The position numbers were made by a program, and so were the translations under genes. A DNA stretch of 64,000 nucleotides from JAGPCK01 sp964535575 (lineage in GTDB: Bacteria > Bacteroidota > Bacteroidia > UKL13-3): the NCBI GenBank assembly GCA_964535575.1, contig CAZHTC010000004.1, forward strand, positions 62,001 to 126,000. Direction: 5' to 3'. This document shows positions 1 through 9,357 of the stretch, in pieces. Under the pieces are notes generated by a model. That model saw only the letters and a program-made list of their open reading frames with translations. It was not told where the DNA came from and searched no databases. Numbering within the stretch: position 1 is the stretch's first letter; the number at the start of each line of letters is the position of its first letter.

Positions 1-1519
1 GCGAAAAAATACCGGCATATTGATTCTGAGAATAAATATAATATTGAATCACCGAAGAACCTGCTGTGAGTAAAGCTCCGTAAACCAAATCGTTTGCAGC
101 CCCGTCATTATGCAATCCATCATCATACATCATTACATGCGTAAATGTATCGGTTGAGGCATACCGATAGCCTAATTGAACGTAATTAGACGATTGAATA
201 GTTGCCGTTATAGTGAATGTTGAATTAAAAGCCGGATTTAAAGGCAAATGATTAATAGTTTGTATTGATGGCGGTGTTGCCAAAAACTCGGGGGTAGACT
301 CGAGGTAGGTGGCTCTGTTACTCATTAAATCCTGTATACCCGGTATAGTCATTCCACTGATAACCGTTGTGGTGAGTGAGTTTTGAAACTGTGCGTAAGT
401 GAAAAGTTTGTTCAAATCGGCATTTACTGAAGAGTCAATTAAACTGCGATAGTACTGTGCCCATTGCAAATATTTTCCGGTTGAAATATTCTCATGCAGC
501 ATGGTGCGCATGTGGGCAATATACATATGCTTGAATGTTGAATCGGAAAGAAGCCTTTTAATGAGCGGACGATTAGTATTGGAAGCATGTAAATTTACCG
601 AAAGCTGTTTCATTTGCGAGGCCGATAGTGGTGTACCGGTCATATTAAATGCCCCAAAGTTCATATTCAGATCCCAGATAAGCGGATGAAAAATTCCCTG
701 ATCCCTGTATAAATAATAGTTTTGCGAAAAGGCACCCGAATAGCTGTCGAGATTCACAAAAAGGTTATTAAATGCCAGCATCCATGCCGCTTCATCAACA
801 CTTATTTTAGTCCCGATTACCGAACCTGTAGTTGATAAATTGGTACACAAATCAATTAAATCACTCCATCCATAATCCGATTTGAGTTCATAGTATTTGG
901 TATAAGCCGAACTATCCGTTCCTTTTGAAACTAAATTGGAAGTATTGGTGGTGCTCGGGTTATCGGGATTACATTTTATCAGGGTTCCGCTGCTTGACCC
1001 GAATCGTTCACCTATAAATTTTTTATTTACCGCTTCGGTATTTGCATAAAGACCTATGAAGTTTCCGTTTATAAATACGTGAGCAAAGTTTGTTTTGGGT
1101 GTACGCATGTACTGCTCCAGAATATCGAAACTCATTACCTCCCTTATCATTGACGGATCATACATTCCGTTACTGAGTTTTATATCTGCATAACCCTGAT
1201 AGTTTTGCTTGGATTTATACGTATCCAACTCGATGTGCAGCGGATTTTTAACCCGACTTTTATTGTAAGAACTATTGCCTTTGTATTTAACACCCGCTGA
1301 GTCGAACTGTATGCCATTAATTTTTACATAATCAGCCATTACATATCCTTCCTCTCCTGCCTTGGCAGTATCTAGCATATAATCCCAGTTGGATTGAGCG
1401 AATTGAATCTCTATCCGCTGTATAACGGTGCTGTCGTATAATGCCTGAGTGTAGCCTGAAAAAGCTCCACTAATCAGAATAAGAAAAAGTGAAAAACGGA
1501 TGTACATTTTGGTTGGCAT
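1..1519 (-). CDS. CotH-domain secreted protein (3' end outside window)
   Basis: The reading frame is open from an ATG at 1519 to the window edge (506 codons), so the C-terminus is missing. The first ~25 residues form a signal peptide (hydrophobic run, then GYTQA). A KGNSSY motif at about residues 80-85 and a WDLN motif near 282-285 match the CotH family, an atypical protein-kinase-like fold first described in spore coat proteins and found in many secreted proteins of non-sporulating bacteria. After ~residue 430 comes a different, beta-rich segment typical of the long tails on Bacteroidota CotH proteins; a T9SS sorting domain may follow beyond the edge but cannot be seen. It lies 64 bases after the cytochrome gene on the same strand. 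The family is a good match; kinase activity and substrate are unknown. Confidence 0.85.
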   Translation of the reverse strand, partial: MPTKMYIRFSLFLILISGAFSGYTQALYDSTVIQRIEIQFAQSNWDYMLDTAKAGEEGYVMADYVKINGIQFDSAGVKYKGNSSYNKSRVKNPLHIELDTYKSKQNYQGYADIKLSNGMYDPSMIREVMSFDILEQYMRTPKTNFAHVFINGNFIGLYANTEAVNKKFIGERFGSSSGTLIKCNPDNPSTTNTSNLVSKGTDSSAYTKYYELKSDYGWSDLIDLCTNLSTTGSVIGTKISVDEAAWMLAFNNLFVNLDSYSGAFSQNYYLYRDQGIFHPLIWDLNMNFGAFNMTGTPLSASQMKQLSVNLHASNTNRPLIKRLLSDSTFKHMYIAHMRTMLHENISTGKYLQWAQYYRSLIDSSVNADLNKLFTYAQFQNSLTTTVISGMTIPGIQDLMSNRATYLESTPEFLATPPSIQTINHLPLNPAFNSTFTITATIQSSNYVQLGYRYASTDTFTHVMMYDDGLHNDGAANDLVYGALLTAGSSVIQYYIYSQNQYAGIFS

Positions 1520-1583
1520 AAGGTGATGTTTGTTCTATGACAGTAAAAAAAGGGCACCTGTTGCATGAGCCTTATTTTATTTA

Positions 1584-3545
1584 TCAAATTTTAGCCAATA
1601 TACTTAAAATATGGGTATCTCCCGGCTTTTTTAGGAGGAGTTTTTTCAAAATCGCCTTCGCCTTTTGTTTTTCGCCAAGCAAATTGTATAAGCCCGCTTT
1701 GTTTAAAAGAACAGGTTCGTAATCGGGATCGAGCAACAATGCCGCTTCGTAATACTGATTCGCTTCGGTTATATTTTGCTTGAGCATAAATGCAAAACCA
1801 AGGTTATTAATAGCCTGCAAATATTTTGGCTGCACTTTAAGTAATTCCTGTAAAACCGAAATGGCTTCATCAGGTTGTTGTAACTGAATAAATACTTCAG
1901 CCAGCTTGTTTTGAAAAGCCAGATTGGCCGGAGCCAGATTTACCGCCTGCTTTAACCAGCTTAAGGATGACTGAAACTCGTTTTTATTAAAATAGCTTTG
2001 TCCGGCACGGTAGGCGGTCCATGCATCGGTAACAGACGATGCCTGTTTATTTGCTACCAGTTTTATAACTTCATCGGGCCGGTTTTTAAGGTAATACACA
2101 TGAATGGCCAATTCCAATTTCCTGTTATCCATAGCACCCGAATGAATCCATTTTAAAGTTGTATCGAGTGAAGAAATGTTTCCTTCAAAACGTTCGTAAT
2201 ACGAAATATTGGCCTTTGCCTTTGAGTACGCATCGGCATTGGGATTATTAACACAGGCAATACCTATAAACTTTTTCACTTCTGCTATTTTTTCTTCTGT
2301 GGCAGGTTTACGTATATAATGATCATGAACGGTTACGTGAGGAATATCAATGGTTCCTGAACGCGGCATATGGCACGAAACACAATCGGTAAGTTTTTTT
2401 ACATGTCTTATTTCTGAAAGCTTCTTTAATTTCTCTTTGTCGATGCAGGTTCCTAATTTTTTCATATCATGGCAACCGGTACACGTATTATTAAAAATTT
2501 CTTTCCCTGTTACCCTAACGCTTACATGCGGATTGTGGCAACTGATGCAGGTAAACTGTAATGCCTCCCCGCTTTTCCCTTTATTCGACTGAATAAAACA
2601 TTTACTTTGCTGCAGGCGATCGGCATGAGATGCCATAATAAATTCCTTATCGGCTCCGCTGTATCGGGGCATATACACTTCCCAAAAATCACTCAATCGC
2701 ATTCCGGGTCTGAAATCTCTAAAGGTTTTACCCGGTTTTAATACACTGTTGCCTTGCAAATGGCAACGTTGGCATAAATCAATCTGAAGTTCCCAGCTAA
2801 GATTACGTGGATTTACAATGGTAGGATCAAAATGACTTCCGCTGGTATCTGCTATTCGACCCGCCATTTTTTCTTTCACATGCAACTCGCCAGGGCCATG
2901 GCATCGTTCACAATCAATCCCACCGGGTATTTTTGTAAATTTATTTTCAGATCCTTTTTCAAAATCGGGAAGTGCATTGTGGCAACTCATGCACTCTTCT
3001 CCGATGATTCGTGTAAAACGCGAATTTCGCCCCCCTTCAAAACCCGGTGGCAAATCCCATTTTTTTTGCTGGGCATACCAAGTCATTGGCATTTGATAGA
3101 GGTATCCGTTTATCTGCATCAAATGCGAATTGGTGTGCTGCCCCGAACCAATTATGTAAGCAACTTTTTCAATACGTTTGTGTACCGTATCCTTTCCTGC
3201 CAATCGAAACTCCATCATCAACATATCTTCCCCTTTGAAAAATGCGGTATAATACAAATCATTCATCGTATCATACACTACATGTCTTGTCGAAAAATCG
3301 GCAGCACTTTTAGATTTTGAAGCAACATGAAACGATTGCCCCATACCGGTTTCGATAAATGAATTATAAATAGATACGTGGCATTGCCTGCATGTCTGCA
3401 TGCCTACATATTTTACCGAATCGTGGTGGTTTAAATAAGTAAGTGAGTCAGATACGGGAGTGCTTTTTTCAGTACACTGAAACTGAAAAAATGAAATCAG
3501 GGTGAGTAATGGAACAAAGACTATATAGATCAGTCTTTGTCGCAT
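1584..3545 (-). CDS. Heptahaem cytochrome c lipoprotein with C-terminal TPR repeats
   Basis: A hydrophobic N-terminus followed by Cys24 (FQC) indicates a lipoprotein. Seven CxxCH haem c motifs are visible: CRQCH (52), CMSCH (185), CERCH (212), CQRCH (258), then CISCH, CTGCH and CVSCH before residue ~400. From ~490 to the end there are several TPR-like helical repeats (for example the NLAPANLAF and NNLGFAFML segments). Multihaem c cytochromes of this type (cytochrome c554/octahaem-related) carry or donate electrons outside the cytoplasmic membrane; the fused TPR is probably a protein-docking module. The start codon shares one base with the stop of the rhodanese gene upstream (TGATG), suggesting translational coupling. 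Substrate and partners are unknown. It is not a standard NrfA, because no CxxCK motif is seen. Confidence 0.9.
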   Translation of the reverse strand: MRQRLIYIVFVPLLTLISFFQFQCTEKSTPVSDSLTYLNHHDSVKYVGMQTCRQCHVSIYNSFIETGMGQSFHVASKSKSAADFSTRHVVYDTMNDLYYTAFFKGEDMLMMEFRLAGKDTVHKRIEKVAYIIGSGQHTNSHLMQINGYLYQMPMTWYAQQKKWDLPPGFEGGRNSRFTRIIGEECMSCHNALPDFEKGSENKFTKIPGGIDCERCHGPGELHVKEKMAGRIADTSGSHFDPTIVNPRNLSWELQIDLCQRCHLQGNSVLKPGKTFRDFRPGMRLSDFWEVYMPRYSGADKEFIMASHADRLQQSKCFIQSNKGKSGEALQFTCISCHNPHVSVRVTGKEIFNNTCTGCHDMKKLGTCIDKEKLKKLSEIRHVKKLTDCVSCHMPRSGTIDIPHVTVHDHYIRKPATEEKIAEVKKFIGIACVNNPNADAYSKAKANISYYERFEGNISSLDTTLKWIHSGAMDNRKLELAIHVYYLKNRPDEVIKLVANKQASSVTDAWTAYRAGQSYFNKNEFQSSLSWLKQAVNLAPANLAFQNKLAEVFIQLQQPDEAISVLQELLKVQPKYLQAINNLGFAFMLKQNITEANQYYEAALLLDPDYEPVLLNKAGLYNLLGEKQKAKAILKKLLLKKPGDTHILSILAKI

Positions 3546-3853
3546 CAGGCATTACCAAATTTTGATTGCCAGTCGAGCATTCCGCCTATCAGGTTTCGCA
3601 CTTTGGTAAACCCGTTTTCCATCATAAATTGTTTGGCCGTATTGCTTCGGGCCCCCGACCTGCAATGCATAATAATTTCTTCGTTTTTTAATGCTGCAAG
3701 TTCGTCTAATTGTGAAGGCAACTCACCTAAAGGAATCAAACGGGCTCCAATATTGAACTCATCGTATTCATAAGGCTCGCGCACATCAATCACGTGAAGT
3801 TGTTCTCCCGAATCCATACGTTTTTTTAATTCTTCAACGGTAATATCATTCAT
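3545..3853 (-). CDS. Single-domain rhodanese (sulfurtransferase)
   Basis: This 102-residue protein is one complete rhodanese domain. The CH2A-like motif DVREPYEY lies at residues 23-30 and the active-site loop CRSGAR begins at Cys64, so the catalytic cysteine that carries the persulfide is present. There is no signal peptide, so it is predicted cytoplasmic. Single-domain rhodaneses transfer sulfane sulfur between thiols or to cyanide; the physiological acceptor cannot be told from sequence. It begins 4 bases after the T9SS gene and overlaps the cytochrome gene by one base, so it is probably in the same transcript. A functional link with the cytochrome is only suggested by position. Confidence 0.93.
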   Translation of the reverse strand: MNDITVEELKKRMDSGEQLHVIDVREPYEYDEFNIGARLIPLGELPSQLDELAALKNEEIIMHCRSGARSNTAKQFMMENGFTKVRNLIGGMLDWQSKFGNA

Positions 3854-3857
3854 AAGG

Positions 3858-5732
3858 TTACTGTTTTATAAATTTCACAAAAATTGTTTCGCTGCTAGCT
3901 ACATCTGTTACACGCATAAAATAGGCTCCTCTGCTTAATGCCTGCGTATTTATGTCTTGTCTGCCTGTACCCGAAAACTCCATTTGAACTTTACCCGTAA
4001 TGTCATAAACTTCGTAGTGATACAAACCATCCCGTTTTACTTCAACTGTAAGTTGGTTTTGAACCGGATTAGGATAAACTGCCACATCTTCCCGTTTAAT
4101 TTTGTCCGCTTTTTTTACAGTCAGAGGATCATCAGCCATACTTCCAAGCACAGGTCGAATCATTGGTATGGCTCGGTAAAGTGACTTGGACCACACCCCA
4201 AACACATTGTAATTTAAATTGGAATTGACCACTGCCGATGGGGCCATGAGTTGATTGTAATGAACGTCCAATCCGATATTTACTGAATAAGCCGTATTCT
4301 GAATCCAGCCAATGTAGAACTCCAGATTTGAATATGTCACGGGATCAATAAACTGAGGCGTATCAAGTACAATAGTTGCAAAACCGTTCACCACTCCGGT
4401 AAATACCTGCTTATCGATCACCTGCGTATGAATAATAGTTTCGGTGGTTCCTACTTTGCTCCATACAGCCAGTGTGCAGGGTTTATTTCGGGTATCATAC
4501 TCCGATTGATTAAAGAAAATCTGAAATGCTCTAAGGGTATCGGGCTTTTGCAACTGAAAACGTACAGCCACTTTTCCGGCTCCGCTAAGCATATAACCGG
4601 CCTCGGCATTTCCATCATCGTAGGCTATGTAATTACTAAATGGCTGTAGTTGCTCCAGGCTGTCATTTTTTATATTCAGGTCAAAGGTGGTGTTTACGGA
4701 GTATTTCATCCTTACCATAAAAAAAGTATCTTCTGGTGTTGTAACCGGAATGGTAAATTTCTTTAATCTATACATCACCGTATCGTAGGCTTTTAAGTTA
4801 AGACGGTTACTGTCCTGTGCAATCAGATTAAATGTATAATCCGAAGCTTTGTACTGATGAATAGCCTGAACGGCACTCGAGTTTAAATTGCGTACCCGGA
4901 TATACACCGAATCAATGATTTCGCTTTGCGGATTGGAAAGGTTCTTAAATTGTTTCCAGGGTAAGGCGCGGTAATTTTTTAATAACGACCTTGGATAACC
5001 GTTTATCGCGATATCATTAATAAGAGTGTCGCTGGCATTACGTAAGCGATCTAATCGCACATAATCCAGGTGCACCTGATTGAGGTTACCTGCTAAGCCG
5101 GTGCGGCTCATAAAACGAAAACGAAATCCGGCATGATAAAAACGGGTTTCATTTACAGGAATAAGGTACTGATTAAACACAGTTGTGTTGCCACGTGTGT
5201 TGAGTCGCCAGATGCGTTCCCAGATACCAAATTGATTGTAAAAATCAACGTACATAGAATCGCGCTGTTGCAATGAATCCAATCCGTTGCCCTGAGGTTC
5301 GATAAAAAAACTTAGATAAACCGAATCGGCCACCGTTGCAGTTGATAAATCAATAGCCCGGGAAGTGAGGGTATCGGCAAAACCATACGGATCGGTTCCG
5401 GTTATATTGTAGGGGTTTCCAAAACGGTCCAATCCGTCAAACGTAGCCACATTGGTACTTGGTGGATTTACCGGAAAATTATTATTAATATACACACTGC
5501 GGTCAATCCATAATAAGGTATCAGGCACTAAGCGCGAAGTAGAAAAATCATCAATGAAAGGTAAAAGCAATGTATCGGAAACAGCCAAGGTTTGCATGGC
5601 ATTTAGGTTTCCGCCCGATATTACTGGCGTATTTTTCAGTAGCGGATTTACCCGCAAAGGTCCCACTATTTCCTGTGCCGAAGCGGCCTGAGCACAAACA
5701 ACACAAAGTATAAACAGTGCACGTTTCATCAT
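3858..5732 (-). CDS. Secreted protein with T9SS type A sorting domain
   Basis: A 19-20 residue signal peptide (ends ASAQ) starts the 624-residue protein. The last ~75 residues form a type A T9SS C-terminal domain: a VYPNPVQ motif, then a YEVYDITGKV segment and a GAYFMRV strand ending in KFIKQ. The middle ~500 residues are beta-rich and contain jelly-roll-like segments (FDGLDRFGNPY, DYVRLDRL) but no catalytic motif I recognise. Proteins of this kind are exported by the Sec system, moved across the outer membrane by T9SS and released or anchored after CTD cleavage. Gaps to its neighbours are 6 bases (PASTA gene) and 4 bases (rhodanese gene). Specific function is unknown. Confidence 0.9.
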   Translation of the reverse strand: MMKRALFILCVVCAQAASAQEIVGPLRVNPLLKNTPVISGGNLNAMQTLAVSDTLLLPFIDDFSTSRLVPDTLLWIDRSVYINNNFPVNPPSTNVATFDGLDRFGNPYNITGTDPYGFADTLTSRAIDLSTATVADSVYLSFFIEPQGNGLDSLQQRDSMYVDFYNQFGIWERIWRLNTRGNTTVFNQYLIPVNETRFYHAGFRFRFMSRTGLAGNLNQVHLDYVRLDRLRNASDTLINDIAINGYPRSLLKNYRALPWKQFKNLSNPQSEIIDSVYIRVRNLNSSAVQAIHQYKASDYTFNLIAQDSNRLNLKAYDTVMYRLKKFTIPVTTPEDTFFMVRMKYSVNTTFDLNIKNDSLEQLQPFSNYIAYDDGNAEAGYMLSGAGKVAVRFQLQKPDTLRAFQIFFNQSEYDTRNKPCTLAVWSKVGTTETIIHTQVIDKQVFTGVVNGFATIVLDTPQFIDPVTYSNLEFYIGWIQNTAYSVNIGLDVHYNQLMAPSAVVNSNLNYNVFGVWSKSLYRAIPMIRPVLGSMADDPLTVKKADKIKREDVAVYPNPVQNQLTVEVKRDGLYHYEVYDITGKVQMEFSGTGRQDINTQALSRGAYFMRVTDVASSETIFVKFIKQ

Positions 5733-5738
5733 GTAAAA

Positions 5739-6491
5739 TTATCTTAATGAAATATCAATTGACTGACCGGGAGTAATTTTTGTTTCAGGATTGAAGGCGG
5801 GACTTTGCTGATAAACCCGGGCAGTAGTTTTATCAGCGCCTTCATCATAGGTAGCGGTGCCCATTGCCAGCCCATCGGCCTGTAGTACAAACAATGCTTC
5901 TTCGTAGGTGAGTCCGTTCAGGTTTGGAATCATCATATCGCCTTTTCCTAACCCATCTCCCAATACCAGATCAATAACGGAACCTTTGGGGATTTGCGTT
6001 TCGGGCAACACTAAATGTCCGTTCCATAGTTGCTCCAGCACTACATTTTGTGCCAAATCGGGTTTATAGGTAATTTGACCTTCCTTTAATCCGTAGCTCA
6101 GTAAGATAGTTTGAGCCTGACGATAAGAAACATCAATTAAGTTGGGCATTTTTACTTTGGGTGGCTCTGATGAGTTAAGTGTTAAATAAATTACCCGGCC
6201 TTCTTTCACCTTTTCTTCCGGCAGCGGATTTTGATCTACTACTGTGTTTTTGGGTTTATCCGGAAAGAAAACCGAATCAATGATGACATAACGGAGATTT
6301 TTCTGTTTCAGTACATCAGCTGCCTGCTCTATGCGAATGCCCCGCAACTCGGGCACGGCCATTGATTCGCCATGGCGGGTATGCGAATTGAGCCAGTTAA
6401 ACATAAGCAGCAGCAGGGCAAAAAGCAGCAGCAGCGCCAACAATATATGCGTTACAAAAACCTTCGATATCAAAAACCGAAACAGCTTCAT
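5739..6491 (-). CDS. Membrane-anchored protein with three PASTA domains
   Basis: A short cytoplasmic N-terminus is followed by a strong transmembrane helix (~12-33) and three consecutive PASTA domains (about 40-108, 110-180 and 185-250), each with the VPxLxGxxxxxAxxxLxxxGL-type pattern and ending in phrases such as QNPLPEEKV and QQSPAFNPETKI. PASTA domains bind muropeptides or act as spacers in PBPs and PknB-type kinases, but here there is no kinase or transpeptidase domain. The start overlaps the stop of the upstream Ddl-like gene by 4 bases (ATGA), which points to coupled translation and a cell-wall role. In Bacteroidota a PASTA-only protein beside ddl is a familiar arrangement; its exact role is not established. 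Confidence 0.93.
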   Translation of the reverse strand: MKLFRFLISKVFVTHILLALLLLFALLLLMFNWLNSHTRHGESMAVPELRGIRIEQAADVLKQKNLRYVIIDSVFFPDKPKNTVVDQNPLPEEKVKEGRVIYLTLNSSEPPKVKMPNLIDVSYRQAQTILLSYGLKEGQITYKPDLAQNVVLEQLWNGHLVLPETQIPKGSVIDLVLGDGLGKGDMMIPNLNGLTYEEALFVLQADGLAMGTATYDEGADKTTARVYQQSPAFNPETKITPGQSIDISLR

Positions 6492-9157
6492 TTTCCCTTA
6501 CGTTTAAATCCGTACTCCAGAATGGCGTCAATAAATTCAAATGGCTTATACCCGTTTATGGCACACTGATGAAAAATGCAGGTAGCGGGCGTCATACCCG
6601 GAAGCGAATTCACTTCAATAAAAATGACCTCTACCGAGTCGTCATGATTGATGCGCACAAAAGCATCTATACGGGCATATCCTTCAACCCCCAGCACCGT
6701 TGCTGCTTTTTTCAGTTGCTCCTGCACTATCAGTGAAATGCGCTTATTTTCTCCGGGAGTTTTTGCATACCTTGCGGGAGTAATATTTTGCCCCTGCCCT
6801 GCTAAAAACTTTTCTTCCAGTGATAAAATATCATTTTGCGCCAAGGCTTCTGAGGGTTCAAACATTTCATATTCTACTTCACCCTTTTTACCCCGATGTG
6901 TTACAAACCCCCCGGTTATTTCCAGAAAATGTTTTGCGTTTCCTTTCTCAATAAATTTCTCAACTAAAAAATAATCTTTCCTGGGAAATTCTTCTTTCGG
7001 CATCAGGCGCAACACCTTTGCTTCTTCCTTTCCTATTTCTTCGGTTTGCCTGAATATGGTATGTACATAAGCAATCAATTCAACCCTGTTGGTTATTTTT
7101 TTCACAGCCGAACTGCATCCGTCATCCGAGGGTTTGGCTATTACGGGATAGCCCATTTGCTCAATGGTGCCAATTACCTTAGCCGTATCCGTAACATATT
7201 CTTTTTGGTACACCATTAATCCGGTGGCTACCAAAAAACCGTGCTCGCGCAGAATGCGGCTTGTTTCAAATTTGTTGATGGTAATCTGGCTCGAAGCGGT
7301 ACCCGACCCATTATAAGGTAGTCCCACCTTTTCGAGTTCCACTTGCAGGCTGCCGTCTTCACCCGGGCGTCCATGCAATGCAATAAATACTCCATCCGCT
7401 TTTTCGGCCAACTCTGTAAACGAAATTTTCTGAGGTTCAAAAATGGTTTTGCTTCCACTTGAGAAAGTTTCAATCACATCGCTGCATTCAGTAATGATGC
7501 GCTGCAAAACCGGATTCTGATGAAAGTGCTTTACTTTCTCTTTTATATCATCGGCATTATCCTTAAGCATAATGTTTACCGGAAGCAGGTACAACTCATG
7601 GTGCTCATCGCTACCTGTAAGAAATACCGGCACAGGCTGGTACTTGGTAGAAGCCGATAATTTTTCGTATACATTACGTCCGCTCTCTACTGAAATATGC
7701 CGCTCAGATGAATACCCGCCCATGATTACCGCAATGCGGGTTCGGGTTTCTTTCACGCTGCGTTGTTTTTCAAGCGCGGCATTCAATTGTTCAAGCAACT
7801 GGCGTACATGCACATTTTGCTGCCAGGTGCGCGCCCGTTCGCTTAAGGAAGTAAAAATAATATAAGTTAAAAACTGCGATGGATTTAATCCGATCTCGGC
7901 TGCCTGATGAAAGAAAAAACTGGAAGGCATCATTCCCGATGTGGTATTGGGGTCGTTGAGGTAAATGGTACCGTCAGCTTTTATAAATCCGTCAATACGG
8001 GCATACACGTTGAAATGAAAAAAGTTAAACAGACGCACACATTCGGTACGAATGCGTTCCACATCGGCATCGGGCAAATGAATGGGCGTAATTTTACGCG
8101 ATAATCCCGGAAGATACTTAGAGCGGTAATCAAATACCTCATGGCCTTTCACTATCTCGGTAGGTGGCAATGCCACAGGTTCTCCATTGGTGTTTTGAAT
8201 AACGATGCACGAAAATTCGCGGCCTTCAATAAACTCTTCCATCAGCACTTCACTCTCTCCATACAATCCTTCAATAGTAACTACATCATGGCTTGAAAAA
8301 GCGAGGTCGATTGCCTGCAACAATCCATCGGCATCAAACACCTTGGTTCCGTTTACCAATGCCGGCAAACCTATTCCTTCGCGTATATCGGCTAAACGCA
8401 ACAACAAAGCTGCTTTGTTTTCTTCGGTTAAAGTAACCCACTCGGGTTTATACAAATGCTCAATGAAAAAGCTGCGATTAATTGCCTGGGCAAAAGCGTC
8501 AAAATCGTTGGTGCGAAAAATACTCACCCCAATTGACGAACCCTGATTGGCGGGTTTCATTACATAGGGCAGTGGCAGGGTTTCAACCACGCGGGCAAAC
8601 AATTCCTTGCGGTTACCGGTGAGCCAGTCCTTTCTTGAAATGTGCAAAAACTGAGGGCTTGGATATCCACCGGACTGTTGCCATTCCTTTTGCATGCGCT
8701 TGTTAATACCAATACCCGATGGCAATATACCCGAACCTGAATACGGTATACCATACCACTCAAGTAACCCTTGAATAGTTCCGTCTTCGCCATAAGCACC
8801 GTGCAGGGCCAGAAAAGCAAAATCGATGAGTTCACTAAGTTCATGTGGCTGCACTTTTCGGCCTATGGTGGTAATAAGTTCTTCCTGCTGCTGCGGGGTA
8901 AGGTCACCCAGATTTTCGGCATAATACTGAAAATCGAGTTTTGAGTGCGGGAGAGCAGATACCGGAGGATAAAAATCGCGGATACTCCCTTTGTACACAA
9001 ATTCCCAGTTAAGAAGAATGATATTATTAAAACTGTCGACAAAAAGCGGAACAGCTTCAAACAATTCTTTATTCAGGTTATCATACACCGTTCGGCCACC
9101 GGCAAAGGATACTTCCCGCTCGCGCGACTGGCCGCCAAATAAAATCCCTATTCTCAT
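6488..9157 (-). CDS. Tandem-fused D-alanine--D-alanine ligase-like protein (two ATP-grasp units)
   Basis: Start chosen at the ATG at 9157 (MRIGILFGG); an in-frame GTG lies 9 bases upstream. The 889-residue product contains two complete Ddl-like units, about twice the usual ~300-350 residues. Unit 1 (~1-450) has GGQSRERE (8-15), HGAYGEDG, KPANQGSSIG, FDYRSKY and a metal-site segment LNDPNTTSGM (400-409), where Asp replaces the usual Glu. Unit 2 (~474-889) has GGYSSERH, HGRPGEDG, KPSDDGCSSA and the canonical EVNSLPGMTP (848-857). Known Ddl enzymes join two D-alanines for peptidoglycan and work as homodimers; this looks like a covalent dimer with diverged halves. Overlap with the PASTA gene supports a wall role. 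It could be the only Ddl or a specialised dipeptide ligase. Confidence 0.88.
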   Translation of the reverse strand: MRIGILFGGQSREREVSFAGGRTVYDNLNKELFEAVPLFVDSFNNIILLNWEFVYKGSIRDFYPPVSALPHSKLDFQYYAENLGDLTPQQQEELITTIGRKVQPHELSELIDFAFLALHGAYGEDGTIQGLLEWYGIPYSGSGILPSGIGINKRMQKEWQQSGGYPSPQFLHISRKDWLTGNRKELFARVVETLPLPYVMKPANQGSSIGVSIFRTNDFDAFAQAINRSFFIEHLYKPEWVTLTEENKAALLLRLADIREGIGLPALVNGTKVFDADGLLQAIDLAFSSHDVVTIEGLYGESEVLMEEFIEGREFSCIVIQNTNGEPVALPPTEIVKGHEVFDYRSKYLPGLSRKITPIHLPDADVERIRTECVRLFNFFHFNVYARIDGFIKADGTIYLNDPNTTSGMMPSSFFFHQAAEIGLNPSQFLTYIIFTSLSERARTWQQNVHVRQLLEQLNAALEKQRSVKETRTRIAVIMGGYSSERHISVESGRNVYEKLSASTKYQPVPVFLTGSDEHHELYLLPVNIMLKDNADDIKEKVKHFHQNPVLQRIITECSDVIETFSSGSKTIFEPQKISFTELAEKADGVFIALHGRPGEDGSLQVELEKVGLPYNGSGTASSQITINKFETSRILREHGFLVATGLMVYQKEYVTDTAKVIGTIEQMGYPVIAKPSDDGCSSAVKKITNRVELIAYVHTIFRQTEEIGKEEAKVLRLMPKEEFPRKDYFLVEKFIEKGNAKHFLEITGGFVTHRGKKGEVEYEMFEPSEALAQNDILSLEEKFLAGQGQNITPARYAKTPGENKRISLIVQEQLKKAATVLGVEGYARIDAFVRINHDDSVEVIFIEVNSLPGMTPATCIFHQCAINGYKPFEFIDAILEYGFKRKGK

Positions 9158-9163
9158 TTCGCA

Positions 9164-9171
9164 CAAATATA
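9164..9171 (-). promoter_or_regulatory. Bacteroidota -7 promoter element for the ddl-like operon
   Basis: On the minus strand the sequence TATATTTG matches the Bacteroidota -7 consensus TAnnTTTG exactly. It ends 6 bases before the chosen ATG, so transcription would start at or next to the start codon, giving a leaderless or nearly leaderless mRNA. No convincing -33 TTTG was found at the expected distance. Confidence 0.45.
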
Positions 9172-9357
9172 AGGGCGAATGGGAAAGTTTTGCGGGGGAT
9201 TTTTAGTGAAATGTGGATAGCTTAACAGATAGGCCCGGCCTGAGTGCATTTGCTTCATAACCTGTGAGTCAATAAAACGGAAGACATTTGCCATAGGTGC
9301 ACTCTTTGGCAATTTGGTTTGATTGTTGTAAAATCGTAGCTCAAAATAAGCGAAGTC

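Noticed and set aside
2832..3320. 162-codon plus-strand open frame over the heptahaem gene
   Set aside because: It lies wholly inside the cytochrome gene on the opposite strand, has no recognisable motif and owes its length to the composition of the real gene.
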